DNA of 8,339 nucleotides from Thermoplasmata archaeon (GCA_003651045.1 QMTJ01000038.1:1-8339); one strand, 5' to 3'. Shown: positions 1 to 6,432, counted from the stretch's first letter. The notes: generated by a model from the letters alone, not told the origin. Program-made: numbers and translations.

Positions 1-212
1 ACTGGTCGAGATATGATCCTGGTGGAGATGTAGTGTTTCAACCTAAGCATATGACACCTGAAGAGCTATACCAAAATGCAAAAGATCTACATAAAAAGTG
101 GTATAGTACTCCAGCAAATGTTAGAAGAATATTTAGATCTACTAAATTTGGATATAATGCATTAAGGGCTACTTTAGGTGTTATTTTTTACGAGAAAACT
201 CAAAATTGGTAA
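1..212 (+). CDS. C-terminal end of a cobalamin (B12)-binding radical SAM protein, partial
   Basis: The reading frame is open from the left edge (first full codon at base 3) to TAA at 210-212, giving 69 residues of a gene whose 5' part lies outside the window. The fragment contains RYDPGGDVVFQPKHMTPEEL, close to the W..YD..VVF.PK.M.PEEL pattern found after the catalytic barrel in B12-binding radical SAM proteins of the BchE/P-methylase type, followed by a helix ending in W-Y-S. These enzymes use a 4Fe-4S cluster and S-adenosylmethionine, often to methylate unreactive carbon atoms. The CxxxCxxC cluster motif and the B12 domain would be upstream, so the substrate cannot be inferred. The family call rests on this short motif only. 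Confidence 0.65.
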   Translation, partial: WSRYDPGGDVVFQPKHMTPEELYQNAKDLHKKWYSTPANVRRIFRSTKFGYNALRATLGVIFYEKTQNW

Positions 213-360
213 GGATATACAATAAGTCACTATTTGTTATTCCTATAAGAAGTACTGCGAAGTTAATTGTTGATACTCTTTAAGCTATATCACTGTCAAT
301 GTGTATCACGCTTATGGAGAGATGCTGCGTTTATCCACAAATAATTTCCAAGTACCCTAT

Positions 361-383
361 AAGACAAGATTTTTTCTTGTTTT
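361..383 (+). terminator. possible hairpin terminator after the radical SAM gene
   Basis: Bases 361-368 (AAGACAAG) can pair with 376-383 (CTTGTTTT) in an eight-base-pair stem with one G-U pair and a seven-base T-rich loop. It lies 150 bases after the radical SAM stop and about 30 bases beyond the tRNA 3' end on the other strand, so it could end transcripts from either side. The rest of 213-412 holds no convincing gene; its one short open frame (ATG at 314, 32 codons) has no recognisable features. Confidence 0.3.
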
Positions 384-412
384 ATCATACACATAGTTTT
401 TTTAGATTATAA

Positions 413-487
413 TGGGCCCGCCCAGATTCGAACTGGAGTCTCTGGCTCCCAAAGCCAAAAGGATAGACCAAGCTACCCCACGGGCCC
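413..487 (-). tRNA. tRNA-Pro (anticodon UGG)
   Basis: Read on the minus strand, the sequence folds into a complete cloverleaf of 75 bases. The acceptor stem GGGCCCG/CGGGCCC has seven perfect pairs with discriminator A. The D stem is GGGT/ATCC. The anticodon stem TTGGC/GCCAG encloses the loop TTTGGGA with anticodon TGG (Pro), and the T stem TCCAG/CTGGG encloses TTCGAAT. There is no intron. No CCA end is encoded; the discriminator is followed by TTATAATC, so CCA must be added after transcription, as is common in archaea. The variable loop is short (class I). The gene is transcribed divergently from the CPBP protease gene. Confidence 0.96.
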
Positions 488-523
488 CTAAAACCTGTTT
501 TTTTTCTGGTAAACACTGTTCAA

Positions 524-533
524 TATTTAAAAA
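524..533. promoter_or_regulatory. TATA-like box between tRNA-Pro and the CPBP gene, possibly shared
   Basis: The sequence TATTTAAAAA at 524-533 contains the self-complementary hexamer TTTAAA (526-531). Its centre lies about 39 bases before the CPBP start codon at 567 and about 41 bases before the tRNA 5' end at 487. With the usual archaeal TATA-to-start distance of about 25 bases, either strand would get a leader of roughly 12-16 bases. It is the best TATA candidate in this 79-base gap for both genes. Use in both directions is inferred from spacing and symmetry alone. Confidence 0.45.
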
Positions 534-566
534 CTTTTATCAAACTATAGTCTTTTACAGGTTTCT

Positions 567-1331
567 ATGGATTTTAATATAAAAAAACCCTTGCATATCT
601 TAGCGTTACTACTGTTATGTATAACATTATTTACCATACTAGTAGCACCGGTTTTATCCTTCATCAACATACTACCCTCGACACAGTCTCAACAATACAA
701 AGAACTAGCGGAATCTATTACTTTAATATCAGAAGTGTATATCTTAATATTTCAACTATTTATAGCGTTTTTTTTACTTATTTTAATCCCTATCATATGG
801 TACATGCTGGTAAACAACTGCTCCAGTAAAGAAGCTTTTAACAGGTTAAAACTTAGATTAGAAAACATTGACATAGCATTCCTATACGGGATTTTAGCGG
901 CAATATGTATGTATATATTGTCTTTTTTACTTGTTTTCCTACTTCAGAGTATGGGTGCTAAGATATCTGATCTAAGTAACATCCCTGATATCGAAGAAAT
1001 GTTTTCTCCAGTATCTATGTTTTTGTTAATAGCGGTTATGCCAGTTGCTGAAGAAATATTTTTCAGAGGTTTTTTACTTGACAAAATTAGTTCTTTCGCT
1101 GGTGACAAGTTCGCGGTTTTTTCAACAGCGGTCTTGTTTGGTATAGCTCATATGAGTTACGCGAAGGTTTTCCCTGTTTTATTCCCAATAATTATGGGGT
1201 TGTTGTTAGCATATATAGTTGTTAAAACCAAGAATCTATATTCATCTATTATCGCCCATGTAACTTTTAATATCGCGGCTTTTGTGATATATTTCCTTGG
1301 TAAATCACTAGTCCAAGCGTTAATTCTTTAA
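567..1331 (+). CDS. CPBP-family intramembrane glutamic endopeptidase
   Basis: This 254-residue polytopic membrane protein carries the CPBP (CAAX protease/bacteriocin-processing, Abi) signature in its C-terminal half. The EExxxR motif is at 162-167 (EEIFFR: E162, E163, R167), a second conserved histidine at 195 (FGIAH), and the third motif HxxxN at 231-235 (H231, N235). These residues form the active site of glutamic intramembrane proteases related to Rce1. Hydrophobic stretches lie near 9-36, 51-82, 101-128, 148-160, 182-195, 201-219 and 225-247, suggesting seven or eight membrane helices. The start at 567 fits a promoter TATA box about 39 bases upstream. No Shine-Dalgarno sequence is visible, so initiation is probably on a very short leader. 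The substrate is unknown: archaeal members could process prenylated or secreted proteins, but nothing nearby identifies a target. ndk follows 52 bases downstream and may be cotranscribed. Confidence 0.88.
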   Translation: MDFNIKKPLHILALLLLCITLFTILVAPVLSFINILPSTQSQQYKELAESITLISEVYILIFQLFIAFFLLILIPIIWYMLVNNCSSKEAFNRLKLRLENIDIAFLYGILAAICMYILSFLLVFLLQSMGAKISDLSNIPDIEEMFSPVSMFLLIAVMPVAEEIFFRGFLLDKISSFAGDKFAVFSTAVLFGIAHMSYAKVFPVLFPIIMGLLLAYIVVKTKNLYSSIIAHVTFNIAAFVIYFLGKSLVQALIL

Positions 1332-1370
1332 ACAAATGACTTATGCAGGTTATCAAAAAATTTTGTGTAT

Positions 1371-1375
1371 GGTGA
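1371..1375 (+). promoter_or_regulatory. Shine-Dalgarno GGTGA that fixes the ndk start
   Basis: GGTGA stands eight bases before the ATG at 1384. The two earlier in-frame ATGs (1336 and 1369) have no comparable site, and starting at either would add 16 or 5 residues not expected in this family. Confidence 0.6.
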
Positions 1376-1383
1376 AAAAGGTT

Positions 1384-1839
1384 ATGGAGAAACAAAGGAC
1401 TTTGGTTTTGATTAAACCTGATGGAGTACAACGTGGTCTTGTTGGTGAAATCATTAGTCGTTTTGAAAAAAAAGGTATAAAAATCGTAGGTATGAAAATG
1501 TTATCTGTTAGTAAAGACCTCGCTGAAAAACATTATGGTGTTCACCGGGGTAAACCTTTTTTTAAACCAACTGTGGAATATATTACTTCTTCCCCTGTTG
1601 TGGCTATGGTACTGGAGGGTTACAATGTTATTGATATGGTTCGTAATATGATGGGTAAAACTAACCCAGAGGACGCTATGGTGGGTACGATTCGTGGTGA
1701 CTATGCTCAGTTTATTGGTCGTAATATTGTTCATGGGTCTGATAGCCTTGATACTGCTGAGTTTGAGATAAACCTGTGGTTTAAACCTGAAGAGCTCATG
1801 GATTACAAACGGATTGATGAGGATTGGTTGATGGAATAA
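1384..1839 (+). CDS. ndk: nucleoside diphosphate kinase
   Basis: This enzyme transfers the terminal phosphate of ATP to other nucleoside diphosphates through a phosphohistidine, balancing cytosolic NTP and dNTP pools. From ATG 1384 the protein is 151 residues, the normal length for the family. Every active-site residue is present at the standard position minus one relative to human NDK: K11, Y51, F59, R87, T93, R104, N114 and the phosphorylated histidine H117 in NIVHGSDS. The frame stays open upstream to ATG 1336, which would give 167 residues. The shorter start is preferred because of the GGTGA eight bases before it and because the protein then begins MEKQRTLVLIKPDG, as homologues do. Gene order differs from the ribosomal-protein/infB context often seen for archaeal ndk. 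A U-rich stretch follows the stop. Confidence 0.97.
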   Translation: MEKQRTLVLIKPDGVQRGLVGEIISRFEKKGIKIVGMKMLSVSKDLAEKHYGVHRGKPFFKPTVEYITSSPVVAMVLEGYNVIDMVRNMMGKTNPEDAMVGTIRGDYAQFIGRNIVHGSDSLDTAEFEINLWFKPEELMDYKRIDEDWLME

Positions 1840-1848
1840 AAAAAAATA

Positions 1849-1868
1849 TTTTTTGGGTTTGTTTTTTT
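1849..1868 (+). terminator. U-rich terminator after ndk
   Basis: An A-run at the stop codon (1838-1846) is followed by T-runs at 1849-1854 and 1862-1868 in plus-strand sense. This is the oligo-T type of archaeal terminator; there is no strong GC stem. Confidence 0.4.
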
Positions 1869-1899
1869 AGAGGGTTTTCAGAGAAGGGGGTGTCGTTGA

Positions 1900-1907
1900 T
1901 TTTATAA
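1900..1907 (+). promoter_or_regulatory. possible TATA box for the bactofilin-like gene
   Basis: The element TTTATAAT is centred about 37 bases before the start codon. A start of transcription 25 bases downstream would fall near 1929, leaving only just enough leader for the GGTGA at 1930-1934. The AT-rich stretch at 1841-1854 is an alternative that would give a longer leader. Confidence 0.3.
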
Positions 1908-1929
1908 TATGTGATGTGATAACGGTGAG

Positions 1930-1934
1930 GGTGA
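1930..1934 (+). promoter_or_regulatory. strong Shine-Dalgarno GGTGA for the bactofilin-like gene
   Basis: GGTGA ends six bases before ATG 1941 and is preceded by a second overlapping copy (GGTGAGGGTGA, 1924-1934). It supports the start chosen at 1941. Confidence 0.55.
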
Positions 1935-1940
1935 ATATTA

Positions 1941-2834
1941 ATGGTTTTTGATAGGAAAACTTTTGTTATCCCAGATGGTACAGAATTCGGTGAACGTGTT
2001 ATTGTTACTAGTGGTGATGTTGTAGTTGGTGATCGCTGTTTGATTCAGTTTGGTGTTAAAACTGATGGTCGTGTTTTTGTTGGTGAACATGTTATCATTG
2101 ATGGTGGTCTTGAGGCATCTGATGACATCCGTGTGGATATTTTTTCTAGGATCGGTGGTGATGTTAGAAGTGGTGGTAATGTTTATTTTGGTGAAAAGGT
2201 GAAGGTGAAGGGTAAGCTTTCTCTTGAGGGTGACCTTGATGTTGGTGATAGTGTTGAGATAGAAGAAGGTTTTGAGGCTAAGGGTTGGATTAATATCCGT
2301 AGTCCAATCCCAGTTGTTATATATATTTTTATATATCTCCTTCAGCTTTTGAGGATGGGACGTAGCGAGGAAGTAAATAGGATTCTTGAGGAGATTGAGG
2401 AAAACGAGGAAGGGATAATACCTATTTCTGAAAAGTTTCTTTTCATCCCGAATAACTCGATTGTTGGTGTTCAGAAATCCAGGATCGAGTGTAACCTTCG
2501 TGTGGGTAAAAAATCTCGTCTAATTGGAAACTATGAAGTAAAAGGAGATGTATTCATTGATGACGATACTGTTATACATGGTAGTTTAAAAAATAGTGGC
2601 GATGTTTCCTGCGGTGAAAACGTTACTATTCATGGTAACATCCATGCTGATGGTGTTGTAAAAATCGAGGATAAAACCCATATAATAGGTGGAGTATCTG
2701 GTGAAAAGATTTATTTATCTAAAACTGCATCAGTAGATGGAGAATTATTCGCTAAAAAAGGAGTATCTTTTATCTCTCCTACTGAAAAAAAGTTGAAGAA
2801 AAAATTAAACGTTTTGAAAACAATGCTGATGTAG
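1941..2834 (+). CDS. bactofilin-like polymer-forming beta-helix protein with central hydrophobic insert
   Basis: The 297-residue product is built of short beta-strand repeats with a recurring V-x-V-G-D/E pattern, as in bactofilin/polymer-forming cytoskeletal proteins (and superficially in left-handed beta-helix acyltransferases). The first repeat block covers about residues 7-118 (IVTSGDVVVGD, VFVGEHVIIDGG, VYFGEKVKVKGK). A hydrophobic segment follows at about 122-137 (PIPVVIYIFIYLLQLL), then an acidic helix at 142-158. A second repeat block covers about 165-280 (DVFIDDDTVIHGS, DVSCGENVTIHGN). Such proteins polymerise into filaments or patches, often at membranes, and the insert could be the membrane anchor. 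No acyltransferase catalytic residue is evident. The frame-0 C-terminus (after K284) is a short Lys/Leu tail ending in two TAG codons. The -1 frame entered at heptamer 2786-2792 stays open to TAA 2861-2863, giving 307 residues and a more natural acidic helix. The gene sits 10-38 bases before the YchF-like gene and is probably cotranscribed with it. Confidence 0.8.
   Translation: MVFDRKTFVIPDGTEFGERVIVTSGDVVVGDRCLIQFGVKTDGRVFVGEHVIIDGGLEASDDIRVDIFSRIGGDVRSGGNVYFGEKVKVKGKLSLEGDLDVGDSVEIEEGFEAKGWINIRSPIPVVIYIFIYLLQLLRMGRSEEVNRILEEIEENEEGIIPISEKFLFIPNNSIVGVQKSRIECNLRVGKKSRLIGNYEVKGDVFIDDDTVIHGSLKNSGDVSCGENVTIHGNIHADGVVKIEDKTHIIGGVSGEKIYLSKTASVDGELFAKKGVSFISPTEKKLKKKLNVLKTMLM
2786..2792 (+). other. 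A AAA AAG slippery heptamer / suspected frameshift site
   Basis: In the bactofilin-like frame the codons are GAA AAA AAG TTG, so the heptamer A AAA AAG is in the exact phase of the classical -1 slip site, as in E. coli dnaX. After a -1 slip the next codons are GTT GAA GAA AAA ATT, and the frame runs 23 sense codons to TAA at 2861-2863. The same result would come from one base missing in the A-run (seven A where eight would restore the frame), by mutation or by sequencing error. An AGGAG (2759-2763) and CTCCT (2776-2780) pair could form a five-base-pair hairpin just upstream. I see no strong downstream stem or pseudoknot. Confidence 0.55.
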
Positions 2835-2872
2835 TAGATGAGGTTGAAAATTTATTGGAGTAAAAAAACAAC

Positions 2873-4078
2873 ATGAGCATGCAGATAGGGATAGTTGGGA
2901 AACCCAACGTGGGTAAATCAACTTTTTTTAACGCTGCTACTGAGGCACATGCTGAGATAGCGAATTACCCGTTTACCACGATTGATGCAAACCATGGTGT
3001 CATGTATGTGGGTAAACCCTGCCCGTGCAGGGATTTCAACGTCACGTGTACACCTCATAACTCTAAATGTATTAATGGTACACGTTTCGTACCGATAGAA
3101 GCTATAGACGTTGCAGGTCTCGTACCAGATGCGCACAAAGGACGTGGGTTAGGTAACAAATTCCTTGATGATCTACGTCAAGCACATGCATTGATACACA
3201 TCGTTGATGCATCAGGTAGCACAGATGCAGAAGGAAAACCTTGTCCACCTGGAACCTATAACCCCATCAAAGATGTAGAATTCCTTGAAAAAGAAATAAC
3301 CTACTGGATGAATGGTATTATAAAAAAAAACTGGGAGAATATAGCACGACGTTGCGAGTTAGAAGGAAAAAAAATCGAAAACATGCTCGCAGAAAAACTA
3401 ACAGGATTAGGTGTAAAAGAAGAACAAATACATAATGGACTAAGAACCCTGAATTTAGATTATAATAAACCTTCGAAATGGACTGATGAACAACTCCTTG
3501 AACTCTCCAGCTATATAAGAAAACATAGTAAACCTATGCTAATAGCTTTTAACAAATGCGACATAGCATCAGATAATATAAACATACAAATAGAGGAACT
3601 CAGAAAAAAAGGGTACATTGTTGTACCAACAAGCGCCGAAGCTGAACTCGCACTTTCTAACGCAAGTAAAAAAGGTTTAATCAAATATAAACCCGGGAGT
3701 AACGATTTTGAAATACTAAAAAAAACAGAATTAACAGATAAACAACTTAAAGCCCTTGAATACATCAAAACACATGTTTTACAAAAATACGGCTCCACCG
3801 GTGTACAAAAATGTATAGAAGAAGCAGTTAAAATGCTAAAACTCATAGTAGTATACCCTGTAGAAGACGAGACACATTTAACAGATAAAAACGGGAGAAT
3901 ACTACCAGATGCATACTTTATGAAACAAGGAAGCACAGCCAAGGATCTAGCATACAAAGTACATACGGACCTAGGTGAACATTTTATAAGAGCAATAGAC
4001 GCCAGAACACACCGCATCATCGGCGCAGATCACATATTAAAAGATGGAGACGTCATTAGAATAATAGCAGACAAATAA
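2873..4078 (+). CDS. archaeal YchF/OBG-family GTPase with C-terminal TGS domain
   Basis: This is a P-loop GTPase of 401 residues of the YchF (COG0012) group, cytosolic and associated with ribosomes or translation. G1 is GKPNVGKST at 9-17, the switch I region PFTT at 33-36, G3 DVAG at 79-82, G4 NKCD at 227-230 and G5 TSAEA at 253-257. A helical insert lies roughly at 150-215 and a TGS domain at about 325-400, ending DGDVIRI. Bacterial and human YchF/OLA1 carry NxxE in G4 and prefer ATP; the intact NKCD here predicts GTP. Residues 50-66 hold C50, C52, C59, H62 and C66 in a tight cluster within the N-terminal G domain. The start at 2873 is the first ATG after the preceding gene; ATG 2879 (residue 3) is equally possible. 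GGAG at 2857-2860 is the nearest Shine-Dalgarno, with a long spacer. Arginine codon choice changes from CGT to AGA midway along the gene. Confidence 0.94.
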   Translation: MSMQIGIVGKPNVGKSTFFNAATEAHAEIANYPFTTIDANHGVMYVGKPCPCRDFNVTCTPHNSKCINGTRFVPIEAIDVAGLVPDAHKGRGLGNKFLDDLRQAHALIHIVDASGSTDAEGKPCPPGTYNPIKDVEFLEKEITYWMNGIIKKNWENIARRCELEGKKIENMLAEKLTGLGVKEEQIHNGLRTLNLDYNKPSKWTDEQLLELSSYIRKHSKPMLIAFNKCDIASDNINIQIEELRKKGYIVVPTSAEAELALSNASKKGLIKYKPGSNDFEILKKTELTDKQLKALEYIKTHVLQKYGSTGVQKCIEEAVKMLKLIVVYPVEDETHLTDKNGRILPDAYFMKQGSTAKDLAYKVHTDLGEHFIRAIDARTHRIIGADHILKDGDVIRIIADK

Positions 4079-4080
4079 AA

Positions 4081-4107
4081 AAAACAGTGAAAACACTTCT
4101 TTTTTTT
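4081..4107. terminator. bidirectional hairpin terminator between convergent genes
   Basis: AGTG (4086-4089) pairs with CACT (4094-4097) around an AAAA loop. It is flanked by an A-run on the left and a T-run (4100-4107) on the right, so each strand reads stem plus oligo-T. It fills the 27-base gap between the YchF-like stop and the stop of the convergent membrane gene, and the T-run reaches into that stop codon. Confidence 0.6.
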
Positions 4108-5533
4108 ATTTCGCCACTCCTTCCTTCCCACAATTAGGGCATTTAACCCTAAAAACACCACTACCATTTACAGCTACTTCAGCAGTAAAAACATGTTTAC
4201 ACCCAGGGCAACGTACTTTAACTTTTTTCACCCTTGAAACACCCTCAATAGAGGAAGAATCTCCTGTTTTCTCAACAGGTTTCTCAGGTTTCTCAACACC
4301 TTCATCCACTATAGACGTCTCAGACAAAGATTTAGACTCCACAGTAGACTCCTTCAAAATTTTCTCCTTAATCTCATCGATTTTACCCTGAAGTTCTTCT
4401 TCCTCGCTCACAACCCCCACCGCTGAGGGTTTAACAAAACCTTCACCCTTAGAAGACAAAGTCTTCTCTCCCCGCTCCTCGTTTATCTTCTGTCTTTTTT
4501 CAACCACTGAAGACAAAACCTCATCAAAAGATTTACCTGCAGATGAACGCTCAGAAGAGTCAGAAACAAAAGTAGAAACTTTTTCTTCTTCTACTATTCC
4601 ATCTCGTTCTGTAGAACGCTGATTTTCATCACCTTCAGACACCTGCTTCTCATCCCCTGTAGATAGAGACTCAACAGATGGTTTCACCTTCACACCTTTA
4701 TCTATTTTCTCTTCCATGTCACCCTCCGCTGTTTTCTCACCTAGAGACCCTACTTCACTAGATAACCATTGTTCAAGCTCTAAACGTTCCTTATCAACCT
4801 CTACCCCGCTCTGCTGAGAAGACACCTGTTGAGTAACTTCTTTTTTTACCACTTCTGCATCCACCTGTTTTTCCATCTGAACTGGTTTTTCATCTATTTT
4901 TAGTTCTTTTTTTCTTTTCCTCTGCATCCACCAGTGTTCTTTTTTCTTTTTTATTTTAACATCAGAAACTGTTTCTTCCTCCTTCTGCGACTCCTTTAAA
5001 CTAGAGAAATATTTTACAGAATAAGGAGCTACGAGATAAGTATATTTTATTGAATAATAAAGAGAAAACACAGTAAAGAACAAAGGGATACATGTGTAGC
5101 TGATAAATAATGGTTTAAAAATAAACGCTAAAGAAACATCTTCCATATTAGAGACATTTTGGATAAAAAACACTTGATAAAAGATAGCAACAGAGTTAAA
5201 CAAAACAGTTATACATCCGATGAGTAAAAAACTAACCCCTAAGGGTTTATATTTTTTTACTAACATTATGTTTAAACCAACAGATGAAAACAATCCAAAT
5301 ATCACCACGCACCATAACATGATGTCAAATAAGTTTAAACTCTGATATAACATGTCTACCTCAGGGTTGTCACTGTTTTTTACCATCTCCTTATTTAAAA
5401 ACAATTCCTTTGTTTCACCAGTGTTTTTAACTGAAACCCAGGGTAAAAAAGAAGCAGACATAAGAGCCATAACACTAAATATTAAAAGTAAAGTAATTGT
5501 TTTTCTAACCCTATACATCCTGTTTTTTTTCAT
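4106..5533 (-). CDS. four-helix membrane protein with long charged linker and C-terminal zinc ribbon
   Basis: I do not recognise this 475-residue family. Four membrane helices are visible at about 12-32, 68-92, 97-123 and 134-163, with a 35-residue loop after the first helix and the motif FLPWVSV at 29-35. Residues 175-435 are strongly charged, rich in Glu, Lys and Ser, with a basic patch HWWMQRKRKKE at 200-210, and look disordered. The last 36 residues form a zinc-ribbon pattern: CPGC (C442, C445) and CPNC (C465, C468), spaced 19 residues apart between the pairs. With the positive-inside rule, the basic patch and ribbon are probably cytoplasmic. The start overlaps the stop of the upstream gene as ATGA, and GAGGT (minus strand, 5542-5546) lies eight bases before it, implying coupled translation. 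A tethered sensor, adaptor or nucleic-acid/protein-binding ribbon is possible, but no function can be assigned. Confidence 0.8.
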   Translation of the reverse strand: MKKNRMYRVRKTITLLLIFSVMALMSASFLPWVSVKNTGETKELFLNKEMVKNSDNPEVDMLYQSLNLFDIMLWCVVIFGLFSSVGLNIMLVKKYKPLGVSFLLIGCITVLFNSVAIFYQVFFIQNVSNMEDVSLAFIFKPLFISYTCIPLFFTVFSLYYSIKYTYLVAPYSVKYFSSLKESQKEEETVSDVKIKKKKEHWWMQRKRKKELKIDEKPVQMEKQVDAEVVKKEVTQQVSSQQSGVEVDKERLELEQWLSSEVGSLGEKTAEGDMEEKIDKGVKVKPSVESLSTGDEKQVSEGDENQRSTERDGIVEEEKVSTFVSDSSERSSAGKSFDEVLSSVVEKRQKINEERGEKTLSSKGEGFVKPSAVGVVSEEEELQGKIDEIKEKILKESTVESKSLSETSIVDEGVEKPEKPVEKTGDSSSIEGVSRVKKVKVRCPGCKHVFTAEVAVNGSGVFRVKCPNCGKEGVAK

Positions 5534-6342
5534 CGAACGCTACCTCTATAAACATATAAAGTCTCTCTAACCCCTCCTATTTTCATTGATTTCTCTAATG
5601 CTTTAAAATTTATTCTAATTAAAGTAGAACTAGTTTTTATAATAAACAAAGCAATTATTAACAAAACCATAGGAGCTGGATAAAACATTACAATATTTGG
5701 TAAACTACGAGTAATAAACGACATGTTGTAACATAGTAGAATATACGACCCGAAAAATTTCATAAGCAACACAATAAGATAGATACCAATAACGCATGCG
5801 ATCATAGCAGATACCGATTGTATAATAGCTGATTTTTCAAACGAATACCTTCTAAACCTATTAATAATGTTAAGAACTATAGAAACTATACCTAATAGTA
5901 TCATAAACAAAAACAAATGATACATCATCAGAGGTGTAACTGTGAAGTCATCCATTGACAAACCCGTGTAAAAACTATGGTTCATAGGTGCGAAGAGGCT
6001 TTCAACCTCTATATAGTAGTGATCCTCTTTGTTTATAAAATCTCTATAGTAGAACTCTTCTACGGTTCCGTTTTCAGCTAACTCTGAATCATATTTAATA
6101 TACAACCATGGTACATGGTTTATAATAGATATACATATAACCGCGGTGATTATTAAAACTATACCTGATTTAGGGAAAGGTTTTTTCTTAACTATTTTTT
6201 TTTCTTCTTCTCTAAGTCCTCTTGATACCTCTGCTTTTTTAAAATTTTCATCTAAAATTTTTTCTTTTATTTTTTCTTCATCTTTTTTAAATCTAAAGTC
6301 GATGTTAAAATCTTCTTCATCCTCAAAGTCGTTATATTCCAT
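5530..6342 (-). CDS. four-helix membrane protein of unknown function, first gene of the pair
   Basis: The 270-residue product starts with an acidic and then lysine-rich cytoplasmic segment (1-58, charged helix at about 19-50). A membrane helix follows at about 59-77, then an extracytoplasmic-looking loop (78-135) beginning with HVPWLYIKYDSE, and three more helices at about 137-160, 171-195 and 215-236. A short basic tail ends the protein. The topology, the long loop after helix 1 and the Pro-Trp directly after helix 1 (P78-W79) match the downstream gene product (P31-W32), so the two look like diverged paralogues. The start at 6342 is supported by GGAG seven bases upstream (minus strand, 6350-6353). 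The stop TGA overlaps the next ATG. There is no signal peptide and no recognised catalytic motif. Confidence 0.78.
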   Translation of the reverse strand: MEYNDFEDEEDFNIDFRFKKDEEKIKEKILDENFKKAEVSRGLREEEKKIVKKKPFPKSGIVLIITAVICISIINHVPWLYIKYDSELAENGTVEEFYYRDFINKEDHYYIEVESLFAPMNHSFYTGLSMDDFTVTPLMMYHLFLFMILLGIVSIVLNIINRFRRYSFEKSAIIQSVSAMIACVIGIYLIVLLMKFFGSYILLCYNMSFITRSLPNIVMFYPAPMVLLIIALFIIKTSSTLIRINFKALEKSMKIGGVRETLYVYRGSVR

Positions 6343-6349
6343 TTGTTCT

Positions 6350-6353
6350 CTCC
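6350..6353 (-). promoter_or_regulatory. Shine-Dalgarno GGAG for the membrane operon
   Basis: The minus strand reads AAAAGGAGAGAACAA directly before ATG 6342. GGAG has a seven-base spacer, which supports the start of the 270-residue protein. Confidence 0.55.
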
Positions 6354-6423
6354 TTTTACAGAAATGTTAAATTAAAATTAAACTATTAACTCTTTCTATC
6401 AAAAGAAAAATCAACTAAAAAAA

Positions 6424-6432
6424 TTTTTATAG
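6424..6432 (-). promoter_or_regulatory. possible TATA box for the membrane operon
   Basis: On the minus strand this reads CTATAAAAA. A start about 25 bases downstream (near 6403) would give a leader of some 60 bases containing the Shine-Dalgarno. The surrounding DNA is almost pure A/T, so other boxes (for example near 6375) cannot be excluded. Confidence 0.3.

Noticed and set aside
314..412. A 32-codon frame between the radical SAM gene and tRNA-Pro.
   Set aside because: No ribosome binding site, no recognisable composition or motif, and it ends at the tRNA edge.
1336..1383. N-terminal extension of nucleoside diphosphate kinase from ATG 1336.
   Set aside because: Family length and alignment favour ATG 1384, and GGTGA is placed correctly only for that start.
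1941..2834. Reading the beta-helix repeats as a hexapeptide acyltransferase.
   Set aside because: The strand pattern is V-x-V-G-D/E without the acyltransferase catalytic histidine context, and a hydrophobic insert splits the repeat blocks.
3511..4020. A 169-codon minus-strand frame opposite the YchF-like gene.
   Set aside because: It is a shadow of a clearly conserved plus-strand gene and its translation is Ser/Cys/Leu-rich without any motif.
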